From the NCBI GenBank assembly GCA_025345505.1, contig JANVCC010000125.1, positions 3,851,670 through 3,915,669 of the forward strand: a stretch of DNA of 64,000 bases. The letters run 5' to 3'. The translations under genes and the position numbers were made by a program. Under the pieces are notes generated by a model, which worked only from the letters and a program-made list of their open reading frames with translations, was not told the origin of the DNA and did not search any database. This stretch comes from Todiramphus chloris collaris (Eukaryota; Chordata; Aves; Coraciiformes; Alcedinidae). This document shows positions 41,040 through 53,782 of the stretch, piece by piece. Position 1 is the first letter of the stretch. Every line of letters starts with the position of its first letter.

Positions 41040-42290
41040 AACTACTGGGCACAGAGAGAACACCTTCCTCGCTCACCAGAAATCCATCGTGCACGTTGGC
41101 TGGGCCTGATCCCCCTGTTGCCCTGCACTTGCTTCATTATCACCCCCAAGATGAAGTGTTCCATAATCTTTCTCTGTACCGAGGTCAGGCTGACAAGCCT
41201 GTAGTTCCCCAGATCCTCCTTCCTGCCCTTCTTGTAGATGGGTGTCACACTAGCAAGTCTCTTTATCTGGGACCTCCCCTGTTATCCAGGACTGCTGACA
41301 AATGATGGGGAGAGGCTTGGCAAGTTCCTCCTCCAGCTCCCTCAGCACTCTCGGGTGGATCTCATCCGGACCCACAGAGTTATGGGCATCCAGCTGGTTT
41401 AGCAGGTCATTCACTGCTATTTCCTGGATTACGAGGGGATTATTCTGATCTCCATCCCTATCTTCCAGCTCAGGGGACTGAAAACCTTGAGGATAACTGG
41501 ACTGACTGTTAAAGACAGAGGCAAAGAAGGCATCAAATACCTCAGCCTTTTCCTCATCCTTACTAACGATGTTCCTCCTCGCATCCAGTAAAAGATGGAG
41601 GTTCTCCCTGGTTCTTTTTTTATTAAAATGCTTTTTATTATCTCTTGCAGAGGTGGCCAGGCTGAGTTCTAGCTGAGTTTTTGCTCAGCTAATGTTCTTT
41701 CTACACGACCTAACTGCATCCCTATACTGTTCCCGAGTAGCCTAACCCTTCTTCCAAAGGTGGTAGACTCTCCTTTTTCTCCTAAATCCCACCAAAAGCT
41801 CCCTGTTCAGCCAGGCCAGTCGTTTTCCCCACCAGTTTGTCTTATGACACATAGGGTCACCCTGGCTCCTGTGCCTTTAGAGTTCCTTCTTGAAAAGAGT
41901 CCATCCTTCCTGGACCCCTTTGCCCTCTAGGACTGTACCCCATGGGACTTTCTCAACCAGTGATCTGAACAGACTGAAGTCTGCCTGTCGGTAATAGTTT
42001 CGCTGCCCCTCCTCATTCCTTGGCCAAGAATCCAGAACTCTATCATTTCATGGTCGCTAAACCCAAGACGGCTTCTGATCACCACATCCCCCACCAATCC
42101 TTCTCTGGTTGTAGATACCAAGTCTAGAAGGCACCTTCCCTCATGGACTTACCAGCTGAGTCGGGAAAGTTACCTTCCACGCACTGCAGGAGCCTCCTGG
42201 ACTAATCCCTTCTACACATTTTGCTTCTATAAGTTTCTCTATACCTTGGTTTCTCAGCAAGGAGGACTTTGGGAACCTTCTGTTTGTGGT
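41040..42290 (-). mobile_element. CR1 LINE ORF2 fragment (endonuclease to reverse transcriptase)
   Basis: Antisense CR1 coding remnant of about 1.25 kb. Read on the minus strand from the right, 42121-41927 gives EGLVGDVVIRSRLGFSDHEM, the C-terminal part of the CR1 AP-type endonuclease (SDHEM/IEF motif). A linker follows, and 41248-41042 gives TPIYKKGRKEDLGNYRLVSL, the N-terminal motif of the CR1 reverse transcriptase. Stops and frameshifts separate the pieces, so it is a dead copy. The 3' UTR and tail normally present in CR1 fragments are missing here, so it is truncated on both sides or was cut by a later rearrangement. Confidence 0.9.
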
Positions 42291-42415
42291 GTTTTGCGTT
42301 GGGAATTTGCACAAACAGGGGCCAGGTCAGGTTTCCTTCACTCCATACCCCTTGGAAGCATTCAACTGCCTGCAGTACAACTGTTTGTTTTCACAAGACT
42401 CTGGCCCATCACATG

Positions 42416-42487
42416 TAAATAAATAAATAAATAATGATAATAATGATAATAAATATAATTTAAAAAGTAAATAATAATAAAAAAAAT
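42416..42487. repeat. AT-rich simple repeat (TAAA/TAA units)
   Basis: A run of TAAATAAATAAATAAATAA followed by TGATAA and TAATAA units and an A-rich end. It lies just right of the CR1 ORF2 fragment. Confidence 0.92.
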
Positions 42488-43077
42488 TCTTTCATCATGG
42501 GAAGTATTTCATTTGTGTAAGCTATCTGAATGATCCAGGCAGGAAAATGAGCCATGAGGAAAAACCTGCCTCACTCTACTGTTCCCAGCTCCTTTCCAGC
42601 ATCTGGAGAAGAGGAGCACTCAAGTTGAGCACAGAGAGAGACAAGAGATGAGAATTAGCTGATTTCAGGAGCAGGGAAAAAGTCCTCTTGCCCCAAACCT
42701 ATTTGATGCAAGGCTCATCGGAGTGACCGACTGCCTCACGCTCGTCCTAGTGCACCGCGTGGTAACACAGCTTTAATTAAAGCAGGATTAATGAAAGGGA
42801 CACTGCAAAGGACTGCTGTGCTTTCCTGCAGGGGAAACAGTGAGATGCATTCTTGTCATCTTGCTGCTGAAATGACAAATTGCCTGTTTGAACCCCCGCC
42901 GGAGGAGAATACCCCGTGATGGCTTGGCTGAATCGCCTCCCCCGGGACTCATCCACAGCTCACAGGCATGAAGAGGCACACGGGCAACGCTAAGCAGGTA
43001 CCAGCCACGCACGGCTGATTTCCTCCTGACAGCAGCAGTGACAAGCAACCCTCACAGCTCAGGCTTTCCATTCAGAG

Positions 43078-43136
43078 AAATCACAGAACGTCTCAAGTTG
43101 GAGCGGAGCCGTAAGGATCACCGAGTCCAGCTCCCA
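43078..43136 (-). mobile_element. CR1 LINE 3' tip, first of two adjacent copies
   Basis: 'aatcacagaacgtctcaagt' followed by 'tggagcggagccgtaaggatcaccgagtccag' (in part) matches the reversed CR1 3' end. It stops about 20 bp before a second copy. Confidence 0.72.
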
Positions 43137-43155
43137 TTTCATTCCCACCTATGGG

Positions 43156-43310
43156 AGCATAGAATCATAGAATGGTTTAGGCTGGAAGGGACTTTAGGAT
43201 CATCTACTTCCAATTCCCTTGGCACGGGCAGGGACACAGTCACCTAGACCACAGTGCTCAAAGCCCATCCAACCTGGCCTCGAACGCTTCCGGAGTTCCT
43301 GGGAATTTTC
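43156..43310 (-). mobile_element. CR1 LINE 3' end, second of two adjacent copies
   Basis: Antisense CR1 tail: 'catagaatcatagaatggtt', 'aggctggaagggacttta', then 'ggcacgggcagggacac' and 'ctcaaagcccatccaacctg'. Same orientation as the copy just to its left. Confidence 0.9.
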
Positions 43311-44797
43311 AGCAGGGTTTGCTCATGGCACATGTCGTGAGCCACCACCTCATTTCAGATCTGGGACAGCTGGACATAGCTAAGAAGACTCTTGAATTTA
43401 GGGGATGATTTGCTACAGAGAAACCTTCTCAGATTGAGAAGTTAGTGAGAGTTACAAGGGAGAAACACTGTGTTTAGGTGAGCACATTTATTTTATCATA
43501 GACTATTGTTATCAGCTCAAAATAACTATGTGAAACATCACCTGCAGCACATGCCTTATCTCACAGATCCTGCTGTACTTTGTAAAGAAGCTACATATAA
43601 ATTACCTCTCTGCTATATGTCCAGCTTTATCATTTCACTCCAAAGGTATTGAGCATCCTGACTTATCATTAGAAGCAAAGATGAAACTCCGTAACAAACT
43701 GAAGCATCAGTGGAAGTTTAAATTGGCAAAACAACACAAACTTGGAGTACAGTTAACAGAATAAAGAATACCAAGTTAGAAGGCTGGTCCTGTGTTTGCA
43801 GTAAATCAGGAATAACTGTGATGAATTGAGTCTGAGATAGCAAGTCTGTCTTAATATGCCAGGTCAATCTGGGGGCTGGTATGTGCAATAGCTGGAGCAT
43901 CATATGGCATTTAATGGATGATACACAGTATAGGGGAGGTAACAGCACTGCCCTCTACATAGGAGTGAAAGGGGTTAAATATCTTTGAATTACACAATGG
44001 ATATAACACGGGTTATTGAGATCCTGAAAACAAACCTGATGGAGCTTTAGAAAGGTCACCAAATATGATTTTTATCATCACCCTTGTGAAGCAAGGGTTA
44101 ATCCATTTCCAAATACATTATTTTCATGGGAAAATACCATTGCTGTTCACATTTAATCATGTGATAAATGCAGCCATCAAAGTGGGTTTAGAAGAATACA
44201 ATTTCCTTCCTTTCAATAATCCCTCTCCACAGGGGGGTTTAAATGTATTAAATAACACTGCCTTCACTTTGGAGCAAGGTGACACACTCAGTAAAGTTTC
44301 ACATTTGTTTCTCCAGTTACCGTGTGATCTTTGCCAGGGCAAAAGTCAATTTAGACTCTTGCAACGCAACTTCTGCAAGGTGAGGTGGAAGGAGGGGAGG
44401 TGGGTGAGGTCATATGAGCATCCTCATCACACCAGCACAAACCACTTCCACTGGGCCTTCACAACCAGGCTGTGGCACAAAACAAACTAAAATATAAAAT
44501 AAAATACATATAGAGAGAGGAGGAAAGCCCACACAGCATACAGTGAAGAGAATTCAAGCTTGCAGACTGGTGCAGAGGTTGACTTTTAAAATTATACCAC
44601 TGCCATCACGGGCACGCGTGTGCCAGACCCAGCCCACGTTTCATCATCTCTGGGATCTTAGCCTGTGTTTGCTCTCCTGTCAGCACAGCTCTGACAGTGC
44701 TGCCAAAGGTGACCCTGACTGCCCAGAAAAGCTGCATGCAAGGAGAAAGCTCTGTGACCAAGGTGAGCATCCATTCAACTGGCCTCACCTATCGCTA

Positions 44798-44916
44798 TAT
44801 TGCTATTTCTATTTATTCCTATTTATTTCTAATTCTTTCTATTATTTCTATTTATGTAGATATCTACAGATATACAGCTATGTCTATAGATACTCAGCTA
44901 TGTCTACAGATACACA
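44798..44916. repeat. Degenerate simple repeat (CTATTTATTT then 20-bp units)
   Basis: First a CTATTTATT/CTATTTCTAAT-type run, then about two copies of a 20-bp unit resembling CAGCTATGTCTATAGATACT. The long open frame across it (44543-45022) is an artefact of repeat composition. Confidence 0.85.
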
Positions 44917-45942
44917 AACCCATGCCAGCAGTGCTGCCTGGGACCATGCAGCAATGAGCTGCCCACACTCGCTGTGCACAAAACCAGCGCTCAGGAGAAA
45001 ACAAGAGCCAGCACTCCCTTGAAGCTGTGGCCAATGCCTGATGCAACAGGTGAGAAAGGCTTTTCCCATCTTTGCAGGCTCAGGGATCCCCTCTATGAAT
45101 GCCCCTGATTTGGAGACGTGGTTATTTGCAACATCCTTTACGTTTAACAGTTGGGAATAATCAGGCACCTTTCACAAGCAAAGGCAAAAAAAAAATATCT
45201 GTAGAGCTGTCGCTGGCTATGGAAGAGTAATAATGTGGGTACCACTTGGGGTACGTTCTGTGTCTGAGCCTCTGGGCACGATACAGGCTTACTCTCTCCC
45301 AGTAACAGAGCCACATTTGCACTGGTGTTTCACCCCCCGACCCCAAAGGTCCCCACGCAGCCCCAGCATCACCGATTCCCACGCACAGCGGGGTCCTCAT
45401 CAGCACGGGGTGAGGGAAACTGGCCCCAGGATTTGGGAGCATCAAAGCAAGCTCTTACAGAGCTGGGCGATGAGGCTGGCTCATTCCAGACAAGACAACC
45501 CCTCCGGTTTGCGAGCCGGCTCCGGCAGTGACTCAGAGCTGGGGTAGGGGAGAGTGGCATCAGCGCGGCGTGTGAAGCCAGCGAGCTGCTGTGGAGGAGG
45601 CTTCAGACAAAAGAAATCCTTTCCCCTGCCTTCATCTCCTCTGCCCACATAAAAACCTCCGTCCTTTCTCACTCAAACAAAAGAGAGAAAAAAAAATATG
45701 AAAAAAAAACCAAAAAACAGAAAATCAGCCCTCCCCAACCAGAAAACCCAACTAGTGAACTACAAAATCCTTTGCTTGAGTGCTGATACAGGCAGCTGCA
45801 GTTTCCAGCTACATCAGCAGACATGAGCAAGCAAAGCAGGCTTATCCCCTGACAGACGCTTGATTGGGGATTGCTAAGGAAAATCCACCATGCTCAAGTT
45901 GTTTGGGCAATTTAGGAAATGACAAGTTCCCCTCAGCCTTGG

Positions 45943-45979
45943 TTATATAGATTTGGTCTTTATATAGATCTGGTCTTTT
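45943..45979. repeat. Tandem duplication, about 18-bp unit
   Basis: TATATAGATTTGGTCTT is followed directly by TATATAGATCTGGTCTT. Confidence 0.85.
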
Positions 45980-48900
45980 CATTTTTTCCTCCTTTTGTAG
46001 AAAAAGGAGCTATATGTTATTGGAAGCTCAAGCCTCTAGCCTTTGCAAATTACCTCCTTTATGGATATAGCAGGATTTGGGGAGGTTCTTAGGAGTTTTT
46101 ACATATAGCACTGAAGTCCTGAGCACTCCTTGTGCACCCACAAGCAGTATGAGGAATAGGAATGGTTTGGTTTTTTTTTCCAAGGGCTCGGATGCAAGTT
46201 TCATTGACCTTAAGGATGAAGGAGTCTTCACTTTAACTCTTAAGAGTTGCAAAGTGCTGCATCCCTGATGCACCAGAAAGGGAGTTTAATGGGTAGTGAA
46301 CTACTGCACCTGGAAAGCCCACTGGTGTTTCTTGCCAAGATGCTGAGTAGAAAAGACCCCCCCCCAGACATAGCAGAACAAGGGCAGAACTTTGGGCCAT
46401 TCAAAAAATATTCCCCCTCCCTCAGGAATATAGGGAGCAAAGAAAGAAATTGGGTGTGAATCTACTTCCACCCGCTTCTTAAATCCCTGTATCAGAATTT
46501 ATTTCCCTACCCCCAAATGGGCAGAAAAAGAGAAAAAAAAAACCAAAAAAACCAAAAAACCTTAGGAAAACTGCTTTAATGATTGCCTTAAAAAAGCCCA
46601 AAAACCAAACAAAAACCCACACTTCAATAAAAGTCAAGGAATAAAAATCAGCCACGTGATTTAAGTGCTCCATATTGACAGCCCTAGGATCAGAGGAGTG
46701 GGTTGCTGAGAATATGGCTTTTAATGGATGCACAGCCATCTGAACCAAAGTTGCCATTATTGAAATAACACTTTTTGCAGAAGCAGCTGCATACCAGATG
46801 ACCTTGAGAAGACACAGCAATTACTACCACAGCCCCGAGAGCTTTGGACTTTCAGCACAAAAAGCACACATTAAAAAAAACCCTAAAAACCTCCTAAACT
46901 AGCATTCAAAATAACCTGTTGGTGTTTGCTTAGCCTGCGAGATCCTCAGGGTGGCACAATCTAATAGCTGTGCTCATCCAGCATCTCCCGTGATACGGAC
47001 CCTGGAAAAATAGAAGCCCAAAAAAGTAGTTACACGCACACACACGTGTGCAGTTGATGCAGATCCTATTGCTGAAAAATTATTCTCCCATCAAGGATTG
47101 CATCTCGCTGCCCCCAGAATGAGAATTTTACTCCGATCGCATAAAAAGAACAACTTCATCAACACAGGAAGAGAGAAATGCTGCTTCCTGTGAGAAGGAA
47201 GTCCATTTGCAGCAGAAATAAATTGATGCAGTCAGGAGAAAAATGCTTGTATATGCAAATAGAGGTTTATTACCCATTTTTGTGCTCCTAAGGAACGTAA
47301 TTTACTGACCTTTGAGAGACGGGTCAAGTAGGCTTACGGAATAAGAAACAAAGACATCTCTTTTGGCAACTGCCATGTTCCAGAGCAGTAATTATCCTTC
47401 CCTCTCCCCGTGAGCAGCAGGAAATGAAGAGCGATGCCATTACACTATGACAATTACTGTAATTTTAATTTCTAAAAATTGTCAGGAAAGTTTCCTCTAT
47501 GGAAGAAGAAAAAAAAAAAAAAGTAGTCTGTTCAGATTTTTGGTGTGGTTTTAGTTTAAAACTCACTCCTCAGCTAAAACAAGAGTCACGCTTCCCCTTC
47601 TCCCACTCCCTTTGGGGAACCACTCATGAAGTCTACATGGTGTGAAAGCCCACTTCCCTCCTCATTAATTGAGAAGATAAAGGGCTCAGCGTGGTCACTA
47701 TTAAACTGGATCCAGGAAAGACAGAGGTGGCCCAAAGACACACTGCAGATGCCATAAGGATGCAGAAACTGGGCTGTCCCTGCTGGCTGCTGCCAGGGAT
47801 GGATCCTCCAGAGCCCTCAGCTTGTCAGCTTCGGCTTTTGCTGGGTTTAATATCCCTTGAACTTACTCAATCACGGGCAAAATAACATATTCTTCTTTCT
47901 ATGGGAAGCAGATGATGGTAGAAGCATAATAATTAAAAAGAATTAAAAAGAAGGATTCTTTTCATCTCCTAGGCTCAGAGGAATTATTGGCTATTTTGTG
48001 GATTTGCTGCAGGCTACCATTTATTACCTTAATATTATGGATAATCTATTCTGTGCTATCAGAACATTATCATATTTTATTACACCCAACTGCTGCACTA
48101 TGGGATGGACTTATCCCAAGAGGACAGATCTGCTCAGCTGTCCAACCTCACTGACCACACCGTCCCAGGCTCTGCACCACTGCTATGAAGGCCACCTGAA
48201 ATATTCCCTCTCCTACAGTGGAAATCTCTGCCTGGAAGGAGGAACAGCTGCTTTGCAACCAACATGTAGCTGTGCACAGGGAGAAGGTGGGATCCGAGGC
48301 ATGTTTGCCCCATACACAAGCAAGAACCAAAGGTGACCACATCAACAAATATACTGCCATCTCCACCATATCCATCCACCTACCACCACTCATGAATGGG
48401 AAGCTGCTTTCCAGGATCCCTCTGTGCACTCCCTTAATGAGACTTCTGAGGTCTCATTTTGGCCACTGGGTGAATATTGATAATTGCTTTTGCAGATTCA
48501 AAGGAAAGGGCTTTTATTTTTTTTTAATAGTTGCCACCACTCACCTTAAACAATGATCATTTAGCATAGTATAAATCTCTCTTTCGATATGTGCAGTAAT
48601 GCACCTATAGACCTACATCTATTTGTCTCCACATAAATACATTCCTAGAAATACATATTTAATTAAGAATTTATAGAGCTTCAGGGAATTTTGGATCAAT
48701 TGCACAGCACTTACAGCAAACCACAACAGACAGGAGATTATTTCCCAAAACTTCACTTTCCATTCTTTCCCTGTTATATGGGTCTAGGGAATGAATTACT
48801 CTCTAAAGTGAAATTTTATTACCCAACAACTCACCCTTCCCACCCACCAACAGAAGAGAACTGTAGAGATATACATATAGAAAAACCAGCATTCTTCAAA

Positions 48901-50680
48901 CCTCTTACAATTTGCTGTAAATAAATTGAAGTAGGAATAAAATAAAACAAAGCCTGGCAAGCAAGCAGTATTTGAATCAAGACTGGACCTGCAACAAGTC
49001 AGGAAGTCCACTACACAGTCTCACAAGACCCATAAAGCAGGTCCCCTGGACGTATGTAGTATTTTGCATTACTGTATAGGCTGTTCACTTGAGTGCCTTA
49101 ATATATGCACATAGTGGCCAGGTTACAGTTGCTGTGGGAACTATAATTTTGCATCTCCTGACCAATCTGCAGATGGAAAAATAAGTAAAAAATAATCACA
49201 CCACTGAATTTCCTTCAGCAGGTTTTATACATATAATTTCCCTCCTCTTGTTCTTGAAGGAGGAAGAAAAGACCACATGTGAAGCTGAAAATGTATAGGA
49301 AAACTGAAACAGATGTGAATTAACTTTCATCCTCTTCAAGTAATTTACATGAAACCTCATGTGTCCCCAGCCCAAGCAAATGTCACTGCATGAAAAGCAT
49401 GTGCTCTTGGCCATGATCAAGCCTATTTCTGAGTCAAAAGCATCTCACCAAGGACATACTACAAGCCCCTTTTTCATAAAGCACCAAAGACAACCACCAG
49501 TATTCACTTGCCAGTGACAGCCACAAGTAGAAATGAATCTGCAACTGATCCAGTTTAACACAATTGCTGCTGATGCTGCCTGACCCACACCAAACTGTTA
49601 CTGCTACAGTCTTCTAAAGATTACTTTCTTCCTTGTTTTAAGGCAAAGGGGTTTGTCTCTGTCCCCTTCTTCCTTGAGCTTCTCTTTATTTCCAAGCCCA
49701 TCATCACTTTTCTCCAAGATTTGAGTACTTCAGTCTGACATCTTGGGGTTTTTTTCCCCTATTAAACTTCTGCTCATCTCTAAAGATGGTTGGTTTTGGA
49801 GTCATCAACCATTTTCATACCAGAAAAAGTAGATTGAATGCAGGCTTACTCCAGGGGCAGGGATGCACAATAGCTATGCAATGATTAGCCCTCTTCATCC
49901 TATTAGCAGCGGTTAATGGACAGCAGTGTCCCACATCCTATGGAACAGCCATGGCTATGCCACCACGTGGTAGTCCAGGCAAGACCGGAGCTGTTCCCAC
50001 CTCTGCCATCCACTCCACTCACAGAAGTCTAACAGAGTTGGTTAAAAAACACAAGAACTGATGTAGTCTAGATGGCATGAAAACAACCAACGGCTAATTT
50101 GCACAAAATTACCCCCCTTGCCCCTGAGCTCAACCATCAAACCCAGTAACTGTTCGACATCCAGTGGATTTGGCCGACATTCAAGAATAAACTCTTTGTG
50201 ATCATGCCTAGTACCCACATTCAGTAAGGATCATCAGTTGGTGGGCAAAAATAAGCTGTAGCATTTCTAGAAACGCAGAGCTGAAAAGCGGCATCTGTGC
50301 ACAATCGCTCCAAAGGTGGCAGTGGGAACCCTCAACGAGGGTAAAGGAATGCATTAACCCTTTGGCACACAAAGGCCTTGGTTTCGTTGGCACTGACACC
50401 TAAAACCAACTCGGAGACAAAGAAGGTCCGATGAAAAATTGTAATTGCTTGAAACCTGGCTAGTATTAAAGCTCTGGTCCATTGAATTCCCCTAATGGTA
50501 GTGTCTTTGGTGGCATCGTGCCATCCTTCTTTACAAAGAAGCTTTAATGTTATAAAAACCAACTATTCCTCCCATACTCATTATGGGGGATGCAGGAAAC
50601 CAGGTGGCAGAACAAGGTAAGGAATGAACATTCATTAGGAAAGCAGAAACTCTGCTGCTGACTGCCCTTTAAAGACATCA

Positions 50681-50758
50681 AGAATATCAGAACTCAAAAT
50701 ATCAGAACTCAGAATATCAGAAATCAGAATATCAGAAATCAGAATATCAGAAATAATC
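50681..50758. repeat. Minisatellite, about 15-bp unit, five copies
   Basis: Five imperfect head-to-tail copies of AGAATATCAGAAATC, with 'aactc' variants in the first two. It lies 54 bp from a CR1 3' end at 50812. Confidence 0.9.
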
Positions 50759-50811
50759 ACTGAAATTAGGCATCGAGTTCCACTTTTTCATGGCATGATA
50801 CCAGTTGCAAA

Positions 50812-51030
50812 TAGAATCAAAGAATCATAGAATCATTCTGGTTGGAAGAGACCTTCAAGACCATCAAGTCCAACTGTTCTCCCAGCACTGCCTGGTCACC
50901 TCTAAATCATGTCCCTCAGCACCACATCTCCATGGCTTTTAAACCCCTCCAGGGATGGGGACTCCACCACTGCCCTGGGCAGCCTGGGACAGGGCTTGAC
51001 AGTGCTTTTTGGGGAAGAATTTTTTTTTCT
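50812..51030 (-). mobile_element. CR1 LINE 3' fragment
   Basis: Antisense CR1: 'aagaatcatagaatcattct', 'ggttggaagagaccttcaag', 'cctccagggatggggactcc' and 'gccctgggcagcctgggaca', ending near a T-rich stretch. It faces the sense CR1 at 51355-51775. Confidence 0.92.
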
Positions 51031-51354
51031 AATAACTATACAGCCCCTGAAAACAAAGTAAAAACGTTTTAGTGTGTGGGACTTAAAGGGCCAACCTAAT
51101 CTCTGCTGGACTCGTAGTGCAGCTAACTGATCTCCTGCCATCAAACCTCTCATTGAAATCTGTGGAGATTTCTTACCCACACATAAAGACATATCACATA
51201 TATAGTGTTTCACATTGCTATTCACATAGATAGTATTTTGCATTGCTAATTGTGAAGGACTACAGACATATACGTGTATGTTTATACATAGATGTATCTT
51301 CACACACTTAATCATGTTATATATGTGTACAGGCACACATACATTTAATTATGC

Positions 51355-51775
51355 AATGAAGCTGGTCAAGGGACTGCAGAATAGATCATATGAGGAGTGT
51401 TTGAAGGAGCTGGGTCTCTTTAGTTTGAGGAAGAGGAGGCTGAGAGGAGACCTCATCACTCTCTACAACTCCCTGAAAGGGCATTGTAGAGAGGCTGGTG
51501 CTGGGCTCTGCTCTCAGGTAATTAGGGACAGAACCAGAGGGAATGGCCTCAAGCTGAAAAAAGGTAGGTTTAGCCTGGACACTAGGAAAAAATTCTTCAC
51601 GGAAAGAGTGGTGAGATATTGGAATGGGAGGGGGTTGAGTCCCCATCCCTAGAGGTGTTTAAGCATCGCTGAGATGTGGTGTTGGGGGACATGGTATAGG
51701 GGTGAACTTGTAGAGTAGGGCTAATGGTTGGACACGATGATCCCAAGGGTCTTTTCCAACCTAAATGATACTGTT
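51355..51775 (+). mobile_element. CR1 LINE 3' fragment
   Basis: Sense CR1: 'gaagctggtcaagggactgc', 'gaggctgagaggagacctca', 'ggaatggcctcaagctg', 'aggaaaaaattcttcac', and the 3' end 'aagggtcttttccaacctaa'. A small deletion removes the usual 'caggctgcccagg' block around 51625. It is the opposite-strand partner of the copy at 50812. Confidence 0.92.
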
Positions 51776-52368
51776 GCTTATACTGTATATGCACAAACTC
51801 ACGTACATACGAAACTAAATACCTGCACAAAAGAGTATCTGATTACACATAGTATTTATTTATTGTCAAGGCTCCTAATATGGTTAAAAACAGGAAAAAA
51901 AAAAAAAGAAAGGTTCTTATTGCATATGTATATAATAGCTCAACACATTGTAATGGAACTGAAGAGCACAGAATACATGATTTCTTTCAAAACTTTCTAT
52001 GAAACTGCACTTGGATGTCATTTCACTTGAACCTATGAGCCCAGCTCCCAGGTAAGGGGGTACAGGACTGCTCTTTGATGTATTTCAGAGTAGGCAAAAT
52101 TCCCACCAATAATGGAAAAAACAATCAGAACGTAAAAGCAGAGCTCATTTAAACAGGTCTTACATATGTCTTTTTTTTTTATTTCCCCCTGGGTTTTGTA
52201 TCATCCACCTCCACAGGTGTCACACATCTCTATTTGAAAACCACCTCGCTGGCTTCAACAGAGGCAGTGGGGGAGCAGAGTGTTCTTCAGCATCATTAGT
52301 GGGGTTAGAAAACAGCCCTTTTTAAGTGATGTACCTACTGTCAAACCCAGAGACAGGCAAGAACTTAC

Positions 52369-52425
52369 CTGTTTGGTACTCCTCTGCCCAGTAGGAAGCA
52401 AAGCTTTGGATTTTTCTGCTATTTT
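52369..52425 (-). CDS. TSNARE1: TSNARE1 short exon, linker between Habc and SNARE motif
   Basis: Exon of 57 bp, 19 codons, phase 0 at both ends: KIAEKSKALLPTGQRSTKQ. The acceptor is TTTAAACAG after a run of more than ten T residues on the minus strand, and the donor is a full consensus, CAG followed by GTAAGT. The K-I-A-E-K-S-K start continues the VQK of the previous exon, as in syntaxins (VQKKIAEKS-type). The polar Gln/Arg/Ser/Thr-rich end is the flexible linker before the SNARE helix. The intron that follows is about 30.4 kb, far longer than the two before it. Confidence 0.85.
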
Positions 52426-53782
52426 CTGTTTAAAAAAAAAAAAAAACCACACGTAAAGACAGAGCTAAAATGGCTGAGGAAAAGTCCAAATACTTAGGGA
52501 AGGAATCATATGAAGCTGTTCTGCTTTTTAAATGACACAGCAAAACCTCTTATTTAGAAAAAGAAAGGGACTATAACCGCATTGAAAAGTTTGGTCTTGC
52601 AGGAATTAAAAGTCTTCAAAGCTTGCAGGATGACAAGGTTATCAAAACTGTAGCACGCATTTAAAACATGACAGCTAGGATGTGGATAAGTAGCAATTTA
52701 CCACTCAGATTGGTTTCCTGACGCAACTGGGCATTCACAAACTGCAGTGGCTAATTTTGGCACTCTGGAATTGATGACAGCTTTTAAGAAAAAGAAAAAA
52801 AAAAAAAAGAAACAAACCTACATGTACAGTTCATGATTTTTTACCTGAATCCTTTGTTTTTTCTTTATACCTTTACCTGAATCTTTCCAGCTTCTCATTT
52901 AAGGGATAAAGTCGTTTCATTTACAGACTCTACACTTTGGCTTTTTGAATAGGACAGGGAAATAATTAAAAAGATGAGATAGTCCTAGAGATAATGCAAT
53001 GCTATTATAGAATATACATGCTGTTGAAGGGCGACTTTAGGTGCTTTTATTTATTGTTACACCATAGCCAGCAAGTGTTGGGAAATAAATTAGGACAGAG
53101 TGTTTCTAATAGAGATACATTATTAAGTGCATGTTGCCAGCCAGATTTCATTACACCTGTATAATTACAATATATTCTTCCCATGTGTTGCAGGCAATGG
53201 GTCAAACTCGCTATAGCAGTGGAAGAAAGCAACCAGAGTTTGACCAGGTTGTATTTTAATTAATCCACGTGTACGTTCAAACTTGTTACTGCAGGGGAGA
53301 GCAGCAGTTTGAGGGCAGTAAATTTAAATCATTACTCCAGTGTTTAAAAGCAAAGCAAGTCTGCTCATTGGTAGAGTCTCCGCAGGGTAAAGCTGGAGAG
53401 CCAGAAGCAAATGAAAAGAGCTGGAGTTGAGGATTTGTTTGTTTTATTAAACAGCCTGAACTTGGTGACAGGTCCAACTGACAAGATGTAATCTCCTGGT
53501 AAAACCATGTAGCACAGCAGAGCCGTGAGGTGGGTTAACATTTAAATCAGCAACGTTGCCCACGCATCTTCTCTAGGCAGAAAAGGAGAAAGGGGCACTG
53601 GGAGGTCAGTTCTCCTCCTCCCTTGACAGTGGAGGCCCACCAAAATAAAGTCATGCCTAATCCAAGGGTACCACTGAAGGCTCCACCAGACACATAGCTG
53701 GCAAAAACATTATTTTTCCCTTTTCCATTGCTGCTGAATTGTCTGCAGTCACACGCATGTGAGAAGCAAGAGAGACCCTCAC
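52426..53782 (-). other. TSNARE1: TSNARE1 intron, 1.36 kb
   Basis: Simple GT-AG intron. It contains A-rich runs (52786-52809) and otherwise nothing that I recognise. Confidence 0.8.

Larger units (their letters stand above)
43311..50680. other. Intronic sequence, simple repeats and one CpG-richer patch only
   Basis: Apart from the repeats at 44798 and 45943 and the GC/CpG-richer patch at about 45325-45580, no feature is recognised. A/C homopolymers occur at about 45688-45719, 46362-46371 and 47508-47521. Confidence 0.5.

Noticed and set aside
44543-45022. 159-codon plus-strand frame
   Set aside because: Its middle is translated simple repeat (Tyr/Ile/Ser-rich), so the length comes from composition.
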